Positions 62,478 through 64,000 of a DNA stretch of 64,000 bases are shown here, in pieces. The first letter of the stretch is position 1, and the number at the start of each line of letters is the position of its first letter. Under the pieces are notes generated by a model. The model saw nothing but the letters and a program-made list of their open reading frames with translations, searched no databases and was not told where the DNA came from. Source of the stretch: Bradyrhizobium diazoefficiens (GTDB lineage: Bacteria; Pseudomonadota; Alphaproteobacteria; Rhizobiales; Xanthobacteraceae); NCBI RefSeq assembly GCF_016616885.1, contig NZ_CP067102.1:7964501-8028500 (forward strand), written 5' to 3'. The translations under genes were made by a program, and so were the position numbers.

Positions 62478-63881
62478 TCAACTTCGTGCAGATGCGCGGC
62501 GCATCCACGTCAGGAATGCGGCGCAGATCATGATTAACGCCGCGAACAGCGCGAGCGAGGCCAGAAATCCTGCGCGCGTTGATTGCAGCGATTCGATTGC
62601 GAAGAACACCGCGCCGATTGCGGCCACTCCGGCCGCATTTCCGATCTGCGCCGTGGTGCCGTACATGCCCGAGGCCGAGCCTGCGGCGACAGGCTTCACC
62701 GTCGAAAGCACCGCGCCGGAGAGCGGCACCATCACCAGGCCCTGGCCATAGCCAAAGATGATCATGATGAGCGCGACCGGCGTCGGCGCGTCGATAACGC
62801 CAGCAACAAGTGCGAGCGCCGCGAGACCCGCGATCTGCAACGCGCAGCCTTCGATCAGCACTTTTGTGCCGCGATGTTTTGCCCGCGCGCCGCTGTGGCG
62901 CGAGGCCACGACGAAAGCCAGCGCGAGCGGAATGAAGGCGAGGCCGGCGGCGAGCGGCGCAATCTTCAGGCCGCGCTGCATGAACAGCGTCATCACCAGA
63001 TAGAACGAGAGATTGGCGACGAAGAAAAAGAAGGCGGCACCGAGCCCGCGCAGAAAGGCTGCATCCGCCAACAGCGTCAGATCGATCAACGACATGCCCG
63101 CGCGCGCAACGACGTGTTCGAGCTTGAGGAATCCTGCGAGGATCGCGCCGCCGCCCAGCATCACCCCCCACAGCCACGGCGCCCAGCCGACATCGTGACC
63201 GAACAGCAGCGGGCCGATCAGGCACAACAGCCCGGCGAACAGCACGACGCTGCCCTTGATGTCGAGCCTGGTGCCGGCCCGGCGCGGCACCGACGGCATG
63301 ATGCGCCAGGCGGCGACCGCGATGATGAGCCCACAGGGCACGTTGACGAAGAACACCGATCGCCAGCCGGTGTGGGCGAGGTCGATCGTGACTAGGAGGC
63401 CACCGAGCAAGAAGCCCGCGGCGCCCGCAAGCCCGAGCACGATGCCGTAGATGCCGAAGGCGCGGCTGCGTGACTCGTCGTTGAAGAGCAGATGCAGTGT
63501 CGCCAGCACCTGCGGCACCATCAGCGCGGCGGTCGCGCCCTGCGCCAGCCGGGCGACGATCAGCTCAGCACCGGATTGTGCCAGCCCGCACCAGAGTGAA
63601 GTCGCGGTGAATCCGAGCACGCCGGCGAGAAAGACATTCTTGGTGCCATGGATGTCGCCGAGGCGACCGCCGGTGACGACCAGCGTCGCATAGGCGATCA
63701 GATAGATCGCGATAACGGACTCGATCTGCGCCGGTGTCGCATGCAGGTCGACGGCAATGGTCGGAATCGCAACGTTCACGATGAAGGCGTCGACGCCGAA
63801 CATGAACTGCGCGGCGACGACGATCGCGAGCACCCACCAGCGGCGGGTCGAATCGACAGGCTTTGTGAGGGTCTGATGCAT
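62478..63881 (-). CDS. MFS drug efflux transporter, DHA2 family
   Basis: A 467-aa inner-membrane protein with about 14 helices. DHA2 hallmarks are FMFGVDAFIVNVAIPTIA (helix 1), VTGGRLGDIHGTKNVFL (motif A) and GIVLGLAGAAGFLLGGLL (motif C). A substrate cannot be assigned. A perfect palindrome at 63943-63955 lies 62 bases ahead of the start codon, so control by a regulator of the TetR or MarR type is likely; that gene is not in the window. Confidence 0.9.
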   Translation of the reverse strand: MHQTLTKPVDSTRRWWVLAIVVAAQFMFGVDAFIVNVAIPTIAVDLHATPAQIESVIAIYLIAYATLVVTGGRLGDIHGTKNVFLAGVLGFTATSLWCGLAQSGAELIVARLAQGATAALMVPQVLATLHLLFNDESRSRAFGIYGIVLGLAGAAGFLLGGLLVTIDLAHTGWRSVFFVNVPCGLIIAVAAWRIMPSVPRRAGTRLDIKGSVVLFAGLLCLIGPLLFGHDVGWAPWLWGVMLGGGAILAGFLKLEHVVARAGMSLIDLTLLADAAFLRGLGAAFFFFVANLSFYLVMTLFMQRGLKIAPLAAGLAFIPLALAFVVASRHSGARAKHRGTKVLIEGCALQIAGLAALALVAGVIDAPTPVALIMIIFGYGQGLVMVPLSGAVLSTVKPVAAGSASGMYGTTAQIGNAAGVAAIGAVFFAIESLQSTRAGFLASLALFAALIMICAAFLTWMRRASARS

Positions 63882-63942
63882 CGGTACGTGACTCTGGGCG
63901 ATGGTCGACCGATGATTTCAGTTTTGCACACCGCGCTGCTAT

Positions 63943-63955
63943 TACCTCAGAGGTA
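63943..63955. promoter_or_regulatory. Palindromic operator candidate ahead of the MFS gene
   Basis: TACCTCAGAGGTA has perfect 6-bp arms around a single central base, 62 bases upstream of the transporter start. It is the type of short palindrome bound by TetR or MarR regulators, which often lie divergent from such exporters; a regulator gene could start beyond the window end. Confidence 0.5.
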
Positions 63956-64000
63956 GGATTGCTGGGCTCTTCATCTCTCCCGGGTGAGCGGGAACAGGGA

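Overview
The window is high-GC alphaproteobacterial chromosome, most likely Bradyrhizobium or a close Nitrobacteraceae relative. The reasons are a RegS/RegR redox two-component pair, an amino acid:carrier-protein ligase with the exact length (326 aa) and zinc-ligand spacing (Cys131, Glu176, Cys279) I recall for the B. japonicum enzyme, PHB metabolism genes, and many intergenic palindromic repeats of the kind that fill Bradyrhizobium genomes. It reads as ordinary core chromosome: I see no integrase, transposase, phage gene, CRISPR array, rRNA or tRNA.

Layout. 1-3 kb: end of a HAD hydrolase, then mtnP-mtnA (methionine salvage). 2.7-6.5 kb: an aminoacyl-carrier-protein cassette. A small carrier protein is divergent from an acyl-CoA-dehydrogenase-like flavoprotein, a seryl-tRNA-synthetase-like amino acid:carrier-protein ligase, and a GNAT-like protein. 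This is the most unusual system here, because the ligase chemistry is known but the pathway is not. 6.7-12.3 kb: two cyclic-di-GMP proteins flank a MarR/monooxygenase pair with a palindromic operator. 12.4-16.5 kb: small hypotheticals, rpmF, mtgA, an IspA-type prenyl synthase and a DUF1345 protein. 16.5-22.5 kb: a secreted caspase-like protein, a frameshifted GFA gene, an NTF2-like protein with a class A beta-lactamase, a Na+/H+ antiporter and a ParE-type toxin-antitoxin pair.

22.5-30.5 kb: TauD-type dioxygenase coupled to an N-acetylmuramoyl-alanine amidase, ispG, a DMT exporter behind a Fur/Zur regulator, and a MarR-emrA-emrB efflux operon with three copies of a 9-bp operator half-site. 30.5-35.3 kb: protocatechuate/beta-ketoadipate genes (pcaF, a catechol/hydroxyquinol-type intradiol dioxygenase, pcaH, pcaG) and an APH-fold kinase. 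35.6-43.8 kb: mutS, a membrane protein, OsmC, glnD, a DNA methyltransferase (MGMT) and DUF1304. 43.9-46.7 kb: tandem duplicated branched-chain amino acid binding proteins whose leader elements were duplicated too. 46.7-52.4 kb: DUF1330, a class A PBP, a YgjP-type metallopeptidase, a structured non-coding stretch, and intracellular PHB depolymerase.

52.5-64 kb: a two-gene ABC-2 transporter, regS-regR, mmcB, two convergent GH13 enzymes, an MBL-fold hydrolase, a PHB-depolymerase-family esterase and an MFS exporter with an upstream 13-bp palindrome. Themes that recur are cell-envelope maintenance (MtgA, PBP, amidase, beta-lactamase), storage polymer turnover (two PHB-depolymerase-type proteins, GH13 enzymes) and aromatic catabolism. 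All functional statements are read from sequence and family knowledge; no search was run.
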